Assembly (NCBI RefSeq): GCF_000143765.1
Contig: NZ_GL379771.1
Span: forward strand, 62,001-126,000
Origin: Sphingobacterium spiritivorum ATCC 33861
Lineage (GTDB): Bacteria > Bacteroidota > Bacteroidia > Sphingobacteriales > Sphingobacteriaceae
Direction of reading: 5' to 3'
DNA length: 64,000 bases
A program made the position numbers and the translations under genes. Below the pieces are notes generated by a model that searched no databases, had not been told where the DNA came from, and was given only the letters and a program-made list of their open reading frames with translations. Positions within the stretch are counted from its first letter, which is position 1. Each line of letters begins with the position of its first letter. This document shows positions 53,537 to 63,816 of this stretch, in pieces.

Positions 53537-54868
53537 TTATTCACAGACTAAAGTAAATACTTTTTTTGTATTGTTCGTTATCTTAAACCGATTGTCTAAC
53601 CTGTAATTGACAATCCAGATAATTTCACCTGTTCCGTCCACCAAGATAGGAATTCGTGCCTTGGCAAAGGAATTTATTTTTTGCTGAATGAAATAATCAC
53701 TCACTTTTTTCTTTCCCTCCATCCCCAGCGGATAAAAAATATCACCTTCCTGCCAGCTTCTGATCTGTAAGGGAAACTGCAATTTATCCCAATCAATTTT
53801 GGCAATATGCTTTTCTTTCACAATGTCTGCTGAAGATGATTTTTCAATATTAAAACGAAAACCCTTCCATTCGGCCTGTTCATCCGATTCCTCAATGCAT
53901 ACCTTCGCTTCTACCTCCGGTCCGGTCGGATGTAAGATGAGGTGTGTACGATCCACTAATAAACGATGGGTGTACGATTCAAAAATACGTCCTGTCCCGT
54001 TTTCCCAGGTCGCCACCAGATCTTCCAGTACATTTTTTTGAAAATGATAGGGCTGAAAAAGTTCATACAACAGGGCTGTATTCGTGAGGTATGGTTCCAG
54101 ACTTTTCTTCTCAATAAGCACCTCTGTGGTGACTTTGTTCTCCTTAAACAACGACTGACGAACAGGATGTACAAAATCCTGAAGAAGCTGGTACGCTCCA
54201 GCAAATTTGTCTATACTGGATGTAAAGCTCTGCACAAACTCCGGATTTATCTCTTCCATTAATGGAACGATATTCAATCTGATCTTATTTCTGGCATATT
54301 TAACAGAAAAATTAGATTGATCATCTCTGTAGGGAATCTGTAAAAGACGAACTGCCTCCGCGATTTCTGCGGCAAGGAGAAACAACAAGGGCCGGATGAT
54401 ACGTTCGCGCTTCGGTTGTATACCCTGCAGACCCGCAAGACCTGTACCTCTGATCATGTTGAGCAAAACTGTTTCGATGTGATCATTGCGGTGTTGTGCA
54501 ACCGAGATGTATGCACAGCCCTGAGCAATGCGCAATTCCTCAAACCATTGATAACGCAGCTCCCGGGCTGCCATTTGTATAGAAATCTTATTTTCTTCTG
54601 CGTACGCTTGTGTATCAAATCTTTTGACAAAAACAGGAATGCCATACTTTTCCCCAAAGGCTTCGACAAGCTGCTGATCAAGATCGGACTCCTCTCCTCT
54701 CAGGGAAAAATTACAATGTGCTATAATCACAGGATAGTTTGATTCCAGAAAAAGTCTGGCCATCAGCATAGAATCCTTTCCTCCGCTTACAGCCAGTACA
54801 ATTTTATCATCCGGACCAAAAAGCCTGTTTTGACTTACATATCTATGAAATCTTTCCAGCACGTTCAT
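53537..54868 (-). CDS. tilS: tRNA(Ile)-lysidine synthase
   Basis: A 443-residue protein. N-type ATP pyrophosphatase motif AVSGGKDSM, HCNFSLRGEESD, QHRNDHIETVLLNMIRGTGL and the RDDQSN segment, followed by the C-terminal tRNA-binding domains ending in WQEGDIFYPLGMEGKKKVSDYF. TilS attaches lysine to C34 of the CAU-anticodon tRNA so that it reads AUA. Essential in nearly all bacteria. Same strand and adjacent to the PH-like protein gene. Confidence 0.95.
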   Translation of the reverse strand: MNVLERFHRYVSQNRLFGPDDKIVLAVSGGKDSMLMARLFLESNYPVIIAHCNFSLRGEESDLDQQLVEAFGEKYGIPVFVKRFDTQAYAEENKISIQMAARELRYQWFEELRIAQGCAYISVAQHRNDHIETVLLNMIRGTGLAGLQGIQPKRERIIRPLLFLLAAEIAEAVRLLQIPYRDDQSNFSVKYARNKIRLNIVPLMEEINPEFVQSFTSSIDKFAGAYQLLQDFVHPVRQSLFKENKVTTEVLIEKKSLEPYLTNTALLYELFQPYHFQKNVLEDLVATWENGTGRIFESYTHRLLVDRTHLILHPTGPEVEAKVCIEESDEQAEWKGFRFNIEKSSSADIVKEKHIAKIDWDKLQFPLQIRSWQEGDIFYPLGMEGKKKVSDYFIQQKINSFAKARIPILVDGTGEIIWIVNYRLDNRFKITNNTKKVFTLVCE

Positions 54869-55029
54869 GTACCCAAAGTTAAGGCTTATTTTTTTCTGAA
54901 AGTGTGTCTTTTTTGATTACTACGAAGAAAGCTCTCAGATTTTTGCAGTCGCTGTAGTCCTTTAAATGAAGTAAGGATTTTATATGCAGTCTATTTATAC
55001 GGAAAAATTATTTTTTTATGGTAAGTGCT

Positions 55030-56562
55030 CTATTGCTTTAATAATTTTTGAAGAACATGAATATCAAAACTTCTGTTCAAATTGATAGTTTTTGTATCGA
55101 TCTGCCCATTAGGTTTTATTACCGCATAAGTAGGATAACCCTTTCCATTAAACAAAGTCAGGAGTTCATTCATCTGTTCATTCTGCACAAAAATATGTTC
55201 TCCCGGCTGTTCCAGTTCCGCTATCTTGTTCTGCCATACAGACTCAGACGAACCTCCATCTGTACATAGATATACAAATGTAACGGGTAAGTTCTCTTTG
55301 GCTACCTGTTGTTGTACATTTTTGCTATGAGGCATATTTTGAATACAGGGTGCGCACCAGGTTGCCCAAAGATTCAAAATTATCAATTTGTCCGGGAAAG
55401 ATGCCTGAATAGATTTCAACAATTCCTCCCCTGTTTTAGCTTCGTTAAGATACATGGAAGCATTAAAATCAGTACTTTTCAAATATTTCCCAATTTTACT
55501 GGCCCCTGCATTATCCCGGGTTCCTGTTAATAATCCTTGAATTTTTGCTGATTTTGTTTTCAGGATTATTATCTCCTCTGTAACATATCTCTTGGCCCAA
55601 TCCGTTTTAAGACCAGTGACCATATCTTTATTAATAGATAGCTGTTCAGCCACATCTTCACTTGAAACCTGAAGTTTTACCAAATCAGCAAAGGCTGGTG
55701 GAAATATGGAATCAATCTTGAAAAATAATATCTCTCTGTTGCGTCTCTCTTCTTTTGAATGTAATTTCAGGTTATTAGTGTACCAGTAAAGATATCTTAA
55801 GTATTCTCCTGATTCATTTGTGACAGCATACACCGGAGCCAATAGCTCTGTGATATCGGTAATTTCCATTTTATGAAATAGCAGATATTTAATCTTGGTC
55901 GATAAAAACTGGTTTTCCGTTTCACTTTCAATAATATGCTGAGCTATATTACGGTTTTCAACTAAAAACTGAGAATCAATCTTCCTTTTTAACATAAAAA
56001 GAGAGTCTGTTTTTTCCATGAACCGGAGATCTTCCACCTTCAGGTTATATAAATTCTCATAAAAATCAGGGAGATGTTTTTTGTTGTAAAGAATATATGT
56101 ATTCAGCACTCGGTTGATCTCCCCATCTTTACCCGAAAATTCCATCCCCTCCCCCAACATATAGACTTTCTGTTTTTTCAGCCGTTCCAGATCGAAAGTA
56201 AGGTTGAGTCCCTCATTGATGTACAAACAAGAATACACATAATCACCTAAAGAAAACCAGATCTGTTGGTACGGAAGCACGCTTGGCAGTATATATGTAA
56301 AACTTCCATCAGCAGCAATACGGATGGAATTATTAACCTGAGTAGGTTCATTAGGACGAACCAAGGTCAGGCTGACCGCAAGTTGTTTCAATTCGTTTTC
56401 TGTTGCATTCAATATTGTGCCTTTGATTACCGGATTTTGACGTCCCTCATCATATCTGTCATCAAATTTAATATCAGTTAATGCAATGAAGGCATCCTGA
56501 GCGTACGCGAAGTGACTGATTAAGACCAGAAGGCCATTGACAATTAAATGCAATCCTTTCAT
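55030..56562 (-). CDS. exported TlpA-like thiol oxidoreductase with long N-terminal domain
   Basis: A 510-residue protein with a signal peptide (LLVLISHFAYAQ). Residues 30-130 look like a beta-rich DUF4369-type domain, residues 130-360 are helical, and the C-terminal 140 residues are a TlpA/ResA thioredoxin domain with active site WATWCAPC and cis-Pro in YPTYAVI. It should reduce or rearrange disulfides in the periplasm. Bacteroidota encode many such fusions, and the substrate of this one is unknown. Confidence 0.87.
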   Translation of the reverse strand: MKGLHLIVNGLLVLISHFAYAQDAFIALTDIKFDDRYDEGRQNPVIKGTILNATENELKQLAVSLTLVRPNEPTQVNNSIRIAADGSFTYILPSVLPYQQIWFSLGDYVYSCLYINEGLNLTFDLERLKKQKVYMLGEGMEFSGKDGEINRVLNTYILYNKKHLPDFYENLYNLKVEDLRFMEKTDSLFMLKRKIDSQFLVENRNIAQHIIESETENQFLSTKIKYLLFHKMEITDITELLAPVYAVTNESGEYLRYLYWYTNNLKLHSKEERRNREILFFKIDSIFPPAFADLVKLQVSSEDVAEQLSINKDMVTGLKTDWAKRYVTEEIIILKTKSAKIQGLLTGTRDNAGASKIGKYLKSTDFNASMYLNEAKTGEELLKSIQASFPDKLIILNLWATWCAPCIQNMPHSKNVQQQVAKENLPVTFVYLCTDGGSSESVWQNKIAELEQPGEHIFVQNEQMNELLTLFNGKGYPTYAVIKPNGQIDTKTINLNRSFDIHVLQKLLKQ

Positions 56563-56742
56563 AATATGTTTAAGTTGACAAAGGTTTAATTTATCTTACG
56601 AGCTGAAAAATAGACAATTTTATTCTTCTGATAAAATCTTATTGTACTCTGAATTCCCGGATGTTATAATAAACGAGATTGGTTTTAATGAAAATTTTTG
56701 CTTTAACAATTATTTGCACTTTATTTGCATATTTTTGCTGCT

Positions 56743-59139
56743 GTGAAACGATTATTCCTTTTTGTCTTAACATATATTTTCTGTCTGTTTGCATCCGCTC
56801 AGCAGCCACAGCCTACGGGAGATCAGCTCAAGCTCGTCTCATCATCCAGTATGCGCCTGGTCAAAAATCCGGATCGTACTATTTATTACAGACCTGTTTT
56901 TGAACATAAGGGAAGTACCTTGTCTGCTGACAGCGGATATATGTATGAGGATGCGATCGGAAGACAATTTTTTGAAGCCTTTGACAATGTCGTCATTACA
57001 CAGCCCAGCGGTACAATCATCTATTCAGACAAACTTCATTATGATGCAGCTCCTCAGGTTGCCACATTGACACGTAATGTGCGTATGGTCGACAGATCAT
57101 CTGTACTGACTACGAACTACCTGACCTACAATATGCGCAGCAAAGTCGGCACCTATACTGGTGGAGGGCGGATTGTCAGCAAAGGAGACACCATTACCTC
57201 TAAAAATGCCTATTACTTTGAGAATACACAGGATGCGTATTTCAGAAATAAGGTAGTCGTCAGAACCCCTGACGTCAGGATCTATACCGATACCATGCGT
57301 TATAATTCCGTTCAACGGGTTACTTATTTCTTCGGTCCGACCAACATTAAAGGAAACAAAGGCGAGAATCTATACACGGAAAAAGGAAATTACAATACGG
57401 CCACCGGTGTAGCCCGCTTCTCTAAAAACAACCTGTACACTGAAGGTTCTAAGTTTCTGAAAGGTGACAGTTTGTATTACGACAGAGCTACAGGAGAAGG
57501 TAAAGCGTACCGAAACGTAGTTTTTGTAGATACAGTTGATAAATTCTATGCCAATGGCGGATACGGATTGTATAAACAGTCGGATGAATCTATCACCATG
57601 ACAGATAAGCCATTGGTTACGATGGTGATCAAAAAAGACTCAACCAGTACCAGCGACTCTACTTCTGCCAAGCCTGTAGAAAAAGAGGAGAAGAGTAAAA
57701 AGTCCGGCAAGGAAAAAACGGTAGAAAAAAAGAAATCCAAAGAAGAGGAATCCTTTAAGGAAATCAGCCCGATTACACCCGTTTCCAAAGACTCGGTATC
57801 TGCTACTGTCAAACCTGAACCGCAGGTAGATTCAGCTTATATGACAGCTGACACCTTATATTCCAAGGTAATCTTTCTGAAAGACTATAAAGCACTCGAT
57901 TTCAAGCTCGACCGGAATGGCGGGCTCATAGAGGAAATAGCGGATGAAGACTACGGTGATGATGACGGCAATGAAAATACGGATAGCCTGTCCATGTCAG
58001 GCAATATAAGTGATCTGTCAGATTCGATTCAAACAGATAGTGTACATATAGAAGGATTAAAATCTGACTCTGCCAAAACTGTCATAAAGCAAGTCAAAGA
58101 GACAAGCAAAACCATCACCAAAACCAGCACAGCCCCACCTAAAAAACCTGCTGTCGTACAGGAAAAAGGAGATCCGAATAAAATATTAATCGGTAAGACC
58201 CTGGCAGCAGACAGTGTACTCAGACACCGAACGGTATTGCCTAAAGGCAATGAGAGTGACAGTCTGATCAATAAAGCTTTATTAGTTGCCAAATCGCCTG
58301 ACTCTGTCACGACCACTCCAAAAGACAGTGCTTATCTGGATACAGCACGTACGCGGATTATCATAGCACATTATAATGTGCGTATGTTCAAGTCTGACCT
58401 GCAGGCAGTCGCTGATTCTGTATATTACGGCATGGCCGACTCCATGTTCAGGTTTATGGGACGCCCTATGATATGGGCCGAAGGATCGCAAATCTCGGCA
58501 GATACGCTGTACTTACAGATCAAAGAGCAACGTCTGGACAATATGTTATTGGTGAACAGTGCATTCATGGTTAATGCCGTACTGGATACCATTAAATTCA
58601 ACCAGCTCAAAGGGAGAAAGATTACAGGCTTCTTTGCAGGCAATAATCTGGATCGTTTATTTGTTGACGGGAATGCGGAAAACATGATTTTCGTGGTCAA
58701 TGAAGAGAAAAAAGTCATCACCGAAATGTTTCATGACCGCAGCAGCCGGATCAAGATTCTGATGGAAAATCGTAAGATCAAGGATTACGTCTCGATCCGC
58801 AAGGTGGATGGCAAAGTATATCCGTTGAGTATGGTGACCAATGAGAATGAAGTATTGCCCGGATTTATATGGAGGCCGGAAGACCGCCCGGTGTCTAAGG
58901 AAGATTTACTTAACAGAAAACGTGAAATCCCTAAAGATATAAACACTCCTGCAACGGGTTCTTCCGCCGGCAGCAAGTCTGCTTCTAAGGATCCTGTGGC
59001 GGAAAAGAAAGATCCGAAAGAGGGGATTAAAACGGACGTCAAAAAGCCTGCAGATCAAAAGACTGAACCAAAAAAAGTAAATCAGGAATCTAAAAATCCG
59101 GTCAAAGAGGAGTCTGAACCTGTCACAGAAACAAATTAA
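56743..59139 (+). CDS. OstA/LptA-like periplasmic protein with long acidic linker
   Basis: About 798 residues from a GTG at 56743 (TTG 56725 is the alternative). GTG puts the signal peptide KRLFLFVLTYIFCLFASAQ at the terminus. Residues 25-285 carry repeated OstA/LptA-type beta-jellyroll strands (SGTIIYSDKLHYD, GGGRIVSKGDTITSKNAYY, TEKGNYNTATGVARF). Residues 290-520 are a Ser/Lys/Asp-rich low-complexity linker. A second OstA-like part (530-690, IIIAHYNVRMFKSDLQAVAD) precedes a Lys/Glu/Pro-rich tail. LptA-like proteins carry LPS across the periplasm, and this large form is usual in Bacteroidota. TATTTTTG at 56730-56737 ends only five bases before the GTG. Confidence 0.85.
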   Translation: MKRLFLFVLTYIFCLFASAQQPQPTGDQLKLVSSSSMRLVKNPDRTIYYRPVFEHKGSTLSADSGYMYEDAIGRQFFEAFDNVVITQPSGTIIYSDKLHYDAAPQVATLTRNVRMVDRSSVLTTNYLTYNMRSKVGTYTGGGRIVSKGDTITSKNAYYFENTQDAYFRNKVVVRTPDVRIYTDTMRYNSVQRVTYFFGPTNIKGNKGENLYTEKGNYNTATGVARFSKNNLYTEGSKFLKGDSLYYDRATGEGKAYRNVVFVDTVDKFYANGGYGLYKQSDESITMTDKPLVTMVIKKDSTSTSDSTSAKPVEKEEKSKKSGKEKTVEKKKSKEEESFKEISPITPVSKDSVSATVKPEPQVDSAYMTADTLYSKVIFLKDYKALDFKLDRNGGLIEEIADEDYGDDDGNENTDSLSMSGNISDLSDSIQTDSVHIEGLKSDSAKTVIKQVKETSKTITKTSTAPPKKPAVVQEKGDPNKILIGKTLAADSVLRHRTVLPKGNESDSLINKALLVAKSPDSVTTTPKDSAYLDTARTRIIIAHYNVRMFKSDLQAVADSVYYGMADSMFRFMGRPMIWAEGSQISADTLYLQIKEQRLDNMLLVNSAFMVNAVLDTIKFNQLKGRKITGFFAGNNLDRLFVDGNAENMIFVVNEEKKVITEMFHDRSSRIKILMENRKIKDYVSIRKVDGKVYPLSMVTNENEVLPGFIWRPEDRPVSKEDLLNRKREIPKDINTPATGSSAGSKSASKDPVAEKKDPKEGIKTDVKKPADQKTEPKKVNQESKNPVKEESEPVTETN

Positions 59140-59206
59140 TTGCACGAGGCATTACATTTGCAGCAAAGCTACTTCCGGCTATACGGACAAAGATTTGAGC
59201 AAAGAA

Positions 59207-60172
59207 CTAAGTTCCTTGATTTGTCTTTTTGAAATACTTTTCGAGAACCCGCAATGCGATAAGATCTTCTAATTTCCTGTTATTAAACTGTTGAATGTAC
59301 TGATGTGCATTATCAACAATTTTTTCGGCTTCCTGTGGATGGTCAATATAATAATGCAGCTTTTCTTCCAGATCTGAATAATCGTCTTTAATCTGTATGT
59401 AATGGAAATCCGGAATCAGTTTGCCTTCCATAAACCATGTTTCATATTTCGGCAAAGGCATTACTGCAACGGAATTGGAAGACATGATCCATTTGAGATT
59501 TGTAGCAACATCATTCCCTTCCAGAGACAGAATAAACTTATAATCCAGATGCTGTTGAATAGAAATAGGCTTACCGTACCATTCCGGATGATCATTATCC
59601 ATCACGACACTCCCCAGATCACATAGCTGATGACCAAAGTACAATTCGAAGAATCGTTTGCGGTGTTGTTGGTATGCCGCAAATCTTCCGATAAGTAAAT
59701 CCTTTTTATTTCTGAACGGAATATCATCCCGGATAAAGTTGAAGTGCCGGATCTTATCGAGATTAAGTAAGACAGCATTTTTATTATCTCCTGCGATGGG
59801 TCTGCTTTTCACTATTGCGGGATATTCGGGAATATCCACCACATCACCGGGAATCATCTGCAGCCTGAGTTTAGGATCAAAATAGCGGACATACTCTTTA
59901 GTATCAAAGTAATATACCCGTATTTTTTCAGGAATTTTAAACTCAGCTATTGGCATAGCAGAAGAAGCCAGAGAAGTATTCACCTGAAGTTTATTGTAAT
60001 AATTCACCCGCTCTTCCAGTACTTTACTGTCGAATTTATATGCTGACTGAAGTTTGGATTTCAACCGGGATCTATACCAGAATGAATTAGGAATCTCTCT
60101 TAAAAGCGCTTTAAAATAATAGGCGATCTTAAAATTTTTATTCTTAAAAATGATCCGTTTTATATTGATCAT
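59207..60172 (-). CDS. glycosyltransferase family 90 (LpsA/CAP10-like)
   Basis: A 321-residue protein with the GT90 pattern: AIVKSRPIAGDNKNAVLLNL, LLIGRFAAYQQHRKRFFELY, QQHLDYKFILSLEGNDVATN and LKWIMSSNSVAVM. Bacterial members add xylose or related sugars to LPS core or O-antigen. The start overlaps the rdgB stop by four bases, so translation is coupled although the functions differ. No membrane segment; it likely acts at the inner face of the membrane. Confidence 0.87.
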   Translation of the reverse strand: MINIKRIIFKNKNFKIAYYFKALLREIPNSFWYRSRLKSKLQSAYKFDSKVLEERVNYYNKLQVNTSLASSAMPIAEFKIPEKIRVYYFDTKEYVRYFDPKLRLQMIPGDVVDIPEYPAIVKSRPIAGDNKNAVLLNLDKIRHFNFIRDDIPFRNKKDLLIGRFAAYQQHRKRFFELYFGHQLCDLGSVVMDNDHPEWYGKPISIQQHLDYKFILSLEGNDVATNLKWIMSSNSVAVMPLPKYETWFMEGKLIPDFHYIQIKDDYSDLEEKLHYYIDHPQEAEKIVDNAHQYIQQFNNRKLEDLIALRVLEKYFKKTNQGT

Positions 60173-60744
60173 AGGGATTTTAGAAAACCTGTCAATGCCT
60201 TGACAGCTATAGAACGATGACTGATTCCATTTTTTTCATCTACACTCATTTCTGCAAATGTCTTGTCATATCCGTCCGGAATAAAAATCGGATCATACCC
60301 GAATCCTTCGGCTCCTCTCCTTTCAGAAATAATTGTTCCTGTGATAGCACCTTCAAAGAAATGCTGTTGTTCATTCAGAAATAGGGATATAACTGTACGG
60401 AATCTGGCTTTACGGTTTTCACTGTCCGCTAATTTTTCAAGAACCAGATCAATATTACGTTCCATATCTCTTGATCCCGAGTAACGGGCCGAGTATACAC
60501 CCGGTTCATTATTGATTGCTTCGATTTCTAATCCTGAGTCATCTCCGAAACAATATAAGCCATACTTATTAACAAGATAATCTGTCTTCTGCTTTGCATT
60601 TTCTTCAAAGGTATCTCCGGTTTCTGGAATATCATCCTGACAGTTGATATCATCCAGACTTTTGATCATAAAAGCATCCCCTACTATGGCGCGGACTTCA
60701 TCCAGTTTATGTGCATTATTTGTTGCAAAAATTAATTCGATCAT
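60169..60744 (-). CDS. rdgB: RdgB/HAM1 non-canonical purine NTP pyrophosphatase
   Basis: A 191-residue protein: FATNNAHKLDEVRAI, DDIPETGDTFEENAKQK, CFGDDSGLEIEAI, GVYSARYSG and EGFGYDPIFIP, with the SHRSIAVKAL end, all hallmarks of the HAM1 family. It hydrolyses ITP, XTP and dITP to monophosphates and keeps them out of DNA and RNA. The next gene on the strand (GT90) overlaps by four bases. Confidence 0.95.
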   Translation of the reverse strand: MIELIFATNNAHKLDEVRAIVGDAFMIKSLDDINCQDDIPETGDTFEENAKQKTDYLVNKYGLYCFGDDSGLEIEAINNEPGVYSARYSGSRDMERNIDLVLEKLADSENRKARFRTVISLFLNEQQHFFEGAITGTIISERRGAEGFGYDPIFIPDGYDKTFAEMSVDEKNGISHRSIAVKALTGFLKSL

Positions 60745-60842
60745 ATGTACAAATTAAAAAATAAAAATTAAGAAAAGACGCGCCAGGCTAAAAAACTTTA
60801 GCTGGAAAACGTATTCTCAATACAAAAGATTATTGAAGCTGA

Positions 60843-61397
60843 CTAAGAAGCTATAAAAGTTTTAAATTCTATCCAGAATGCCTTTTTCTTCTCTATATCT
60901 ACAAACATTTCCTCAAAACTATAAGTATTGAATACCGTGGCGACACGACCTTTCATATAAGAGTTATGCGGTATATGCGGTAAAACAAGAGAGGTAGGTT
61001 CAACGCCCAGCAGAATAATTTTTGTCGGAGAGAAAAACTGCATAATGCGTTTGAAATCATTTGGATTGTGTAGATTTGCCAGATTGACAACTGCCACATC
61101 GGATGGGGAAAGCTGGAGCGCACCAATTGTTTTGACAAAAGCTTCCTGAGCGCCTGCCGAGAAATACGGATACTCCTGATAGCGTAAAATAAAGACGATC
61201 CCTTTATCTTTATTTCCCTGATAAATAAACTCCTCTGTCACATCCGTTTTCACTTCTGCAGACAGAGGAGTCTGTATAGACGTTGCTTCCAAAAATTCAT
61301 CCTTCTGACTATGCGCAAAGGACTGCCCGGCAGAAAACAATGTCTCTGACATGAGTGCTTTGATAGCAGCAGGATTATCGGTGAGCAAATTCTTCAT
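60843..61397 (-). CDS. uncharacterised protein downstream of the deoxyhypusine-synthase-like gene
   Basis: A 184-residue soluble protein I do not recognise. The middle part alternates beta strands and helices (KGIVFILRYQEYPYFSAGAQ, SDVAVVNLANLHNPNDF, KIILLGVEPTSLVLP), suggesting an alpha/beta fold. No known motif, signal or membrane segment is visible. It starts 25 bp after the deoxyhypusine-synthase-like gene and probably shares its transcript. It could be a partner of that enzyme or an independent gene. Confidence 0.7.
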   Translation of the reverse strand: MKNLLTDNPAAIKALMSETLFSAGQSFAHSQKDEFLEATSIQTPLSAEVKTDVTEEFIYQGNKDKGIVFILRYQEYPYFSAGAQEAFVKTIGALQLSPSDVAVVNLANLHNPNDFKRIMQFFSPTKIILLGVEPTSLVLPHIPHNSYMKGRVATVFNTYSFEEMFVDIEKKKAFWIEFKTFIAS

Positions 61398-61421
61398 GTA
61401 TAGCGTATGCTAAAGTTAATT

Positions 61422-62402
61422 CTATTGACCCAATACGTAAGCAAATACCAAAGGCGCCACAATAGTCGCATCAGATTCAATAACAAACTTAGGTGTATCG
61501 ATATCTAATTTGCCCCAGGTAATTTTTTCATTAGGAACAGCTCCTGAATAAGAACCGTAAGAAGTTGTCGAATCCGAGATCTGACAGAAGTAAGACCAGA
61601 ACGGAACATCTTCCCATTCCAGATCCTGATACATCATCGGCACCACGCAGATAGGGAAATCACCAGAGATACCACCTGCAATCTGGAAAAATCCTACACC
61701 TTTACCGCTGGAGTTTTCACGGTACCATTCTGTCAGGTAGATCATATATTCGATACCGGACTTTACAGTACTGGCTTTCAGATTTCCTTTGATTACATTC
61801 GCAGCGAAGATATTTCCTGTAGTAGAATCTTCCCATCCCGGACATATAATAGGCAGGTTTTTTTCAGCAGCAGCTACAATCCATGAATTTTTAGGATCGA
61901 TCTCGTAGTATTGTTCCAATACACCTGAATTTACGACCTGATACAAGAACTCATGCGGAAGGTAACGCTCACCTTTAGCTTCAGCTGCATGCCATACATC
62001 CTCAAGGTGTTTCTGCAAACGACGGAAAGCCTCTTCTTCAGGAATACAGGTATCGGTAACACGGTTGTAGTGATTATCTAATAACTCTCTCTCCTGTTCA
62101 GGAGTCAGATCGCGATAGTTCGGAACTCTTTTGTAATGTGAGTGCGCAACCAAGTTCATCACATCCTCTTCCAGATTGGCTCCGGTACAGGAAATAATTG
62201 CAACTTTATCCTGACGGATCATCTCAGCTAAAGAAATTCCCAGTTCAGCAGTACTCATTGCACCACCTAAAGAAATTAACATTTTACCACCTTCGTTCAG
62301 ATGCGCTTCATAACCTTTGGCTGCATCCACCAATGCTGCTGCATTGAAGTGAAGGTAATTTTTCTCAAGAAACTGAGAAATAGGACCTTTTTGTGTACTC
62401 AT
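61422..62402 (-). CDS. bacterial deoxyhypusine-synthase-like enzyme
   Basis: A 326-residue protein of the deoxyhypusine synthase family: MLISLGGAMSTAELGISLAE, ISCTGANLEEDVM, ICPGWEDSTTGNIFAAN, YLTEWYRENSSGKGVGFFQI, and NEKITWGKLD, whose Lys corresponds to the catalytic Lys of eukaryotic enzymes. Bacteria lack eIF5A, so the eukaryotic reaction cannot apply. Related bacterial proteins are thought to transfer aminobutyl groups between polyamines (for example to make homospermidine), but the substrate here is unknown. Confidence 0.88.
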   Translation of the reverse strand: MSTQKGPISQFLEKNYLHFNAAALVDAAKGYEAHLNEGGKMLISLGGAMSTAELGISLAEMIRQDKVAIISCTGANLEEDVMNLVAHSHYKRVPNYRDLTPEQERELLDNHYNRVTDTCIPEEEAFRRLQKHLEDVWHAAEAKGERYLPHEFLYQVVNSGVLEQYYEIDPKNSWIVAAAEKNLPIICPGWEDSTTGNIFAANVIKGNLKASTVKSGIEYMIYLTEWYRENSSGKGVGFFQIAGGISGDFPICVVPMMYQDLEWEDVPFWSYFCQISDSTTSYGSYSGAVPNEKITWGKLDIDTPKFVIESDATIVAPLVFAYVLGQ

Positions 62403-62519
62403 GATAATTATTAATTATATAAAAATTAAGCAACAACAAAGGTAATAATTTGGATTGAGGTAGGGCAAAGATTTATGACTTTCTCTGCCAGTAAAAAGAT
62501 AATACCAAAAGCCGGATGA

Positions 62520-63617
62520 TCAGATCACCCAACTTTCACATTTCTTCAGATATTCCGGATCAATATCCGCTCCTATACCCGGGGCATCGCTTACTGAAAT
62601 CCGGTATCCGTCATATTGTACTCCTCCGATTACCGGATCTTCCAGATGCCCGACCATACATGTATCCAGATCATAGAATCTGACCGTTTTAGCAGCATAA
62701 GCAAAATGTACTTTCGCAGCTAAAGCCAGACGACTCTCCAGCATACCTCCTATCATACACGGAATACCAAATTCTGCTGCAACAGCATCTATTCGTAAAG
62801 CCTCCGCAATACCTCCTGATTTTGAAAATTTGATATTGATATAATCGCAGGCATCTTCACGGCACAGTCGCTCCGCATCATAATGCGAATACACAGATTC
62901 ATCAGCCATAATCGGAACTATTGTCTCTGTCCGCAACTGGGGAAGCAAATGGTCATTCCATGTCCGCATAGGCTGCTCGCAGTATTGTATTTTAAACGGT
63001 TCCAGTCCCTGCAAAGCCTGCACTGCTTGTTCATATGACCAGCCCTGATTTGCATCAATCCGAACCGGCATATCAAAACCTACAGCTTTGCGGATGGCCT
63101 TGATGCGGTTAATGTCGGTCTGAGGATCTTTACCCAGTTTCACCTTCAATATCACGGCCCCTTCACGCTGAAGATTTGCGGCTTTTTCAGCCATTTCCTC
63201 CGGAGATGCTATACCCAGTGTTATATCAGTCGTAATATCCCGACGTTCGCCTTTTAGAAACTGATATAGCGGCAATCCAGCATGTTTGGATGCAAGATCA
63301 AATAAGGCACTGTCAAAAGCGCTTTTAATCGTTTTGTTTCCGGCAATATATAGATCCAGTTCTGCGAGGCGTTCGTGTATAGCCAGCGGATCTTTTCCCT
63401 TCCATAGTTTTGCAAAATCACGCGCCAGCACCAGGCAGGTGTTCTGAGTCTCCCCTACAATCATCGGAAATGCAGAACACTCTCCCACTCCATATATTCC
63501 TTCATCTGTATTTACCCTGATAAAAGTGTTTTGGGCATAGTCCATTGTACCGGTCGCAATGACAAACGGTTCCATCGGAATACTTAGTCTATAAATCTCA
63601 ATAGTCGTAATAACCAT
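62520..63617 (-). CDS. dipeptide epimerase (enolase superfamily)
   Basis: A 365-residue protein of the muconate-lactonizing subgroup. The capping domain contains YGVGECSAFPMIVGET. The barrel has the K-x-K pair in VILKVKLGKDP, metal ligands in RIDANQGW, YCEQPM and IMADESV, and the Lys in NIKFSKSGGIAEA. This set, with the final DLDTCMVGHL region, matches L-Ala-D/L-Glu-type dipeptide epimerases used in murein peptide recycling. Some relatives act on other dipeptides, so exact specificity is open. Confidence 0.87.
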   Translation of the reverse strand: MVITTIEIYRLSIPMEPFVIATGTMDYAQNTFIRVNTDEGIYGVGECSAFPMIVGETQNTCLVLARDFAKLWKGKDPLAIHERLAELDLYIAGNKTIKSAFDSALFDLASKHAGLPLYQFLKGERRDITTDITLGIASPEEMAEKAANLQREGAVILKVKLGKDPQTDINRIKAIRKAVGFDMPVRIDANQGWSYEQAVQALQGLEPFKIQYCEQPMRTWNDHLLPQLRTETIVPIMADESVYSHYDAERLCREDACDYINIKFSKSGGIAEALRIDAVAAEFGIPCMIGGMLESRLALAAKVHFAYAAKTVRFYDLDTCMVGHLEDPVIGGVQYDGYRISVSDAPGIGADIDPEYLKKCESWVI

Positions 63618-63800
63618 AATTTATTTGTTTACATCCCAAAAGTACAGAATGTTATTCCAATAACAGAAGCTCCAGGCTAATAAAATACAAAATCAATTAA
63701 ATTAGTCATATTTAATTAACAAAGAATCAATATAAATTAGATTTATTTGTGAATAATATAAAAATATATGACTTTTATTCCTATATTAGCAAACTGATTA

Positions 63801-63808
63801 TATTTTTG
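63801..63808 (+). promoter_or_regulatory. -7 box TATTTTTG of gltB
   Basis: A consensus TAnnTTTG box ending eight bases before the ATG at 63817, with GAGGAG between them. Transcription would start almost at the start codon. No clear -33 TTTG is seen. Confidence 0.45.
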
Positions 63809-63816
63809 AGGAGAAG

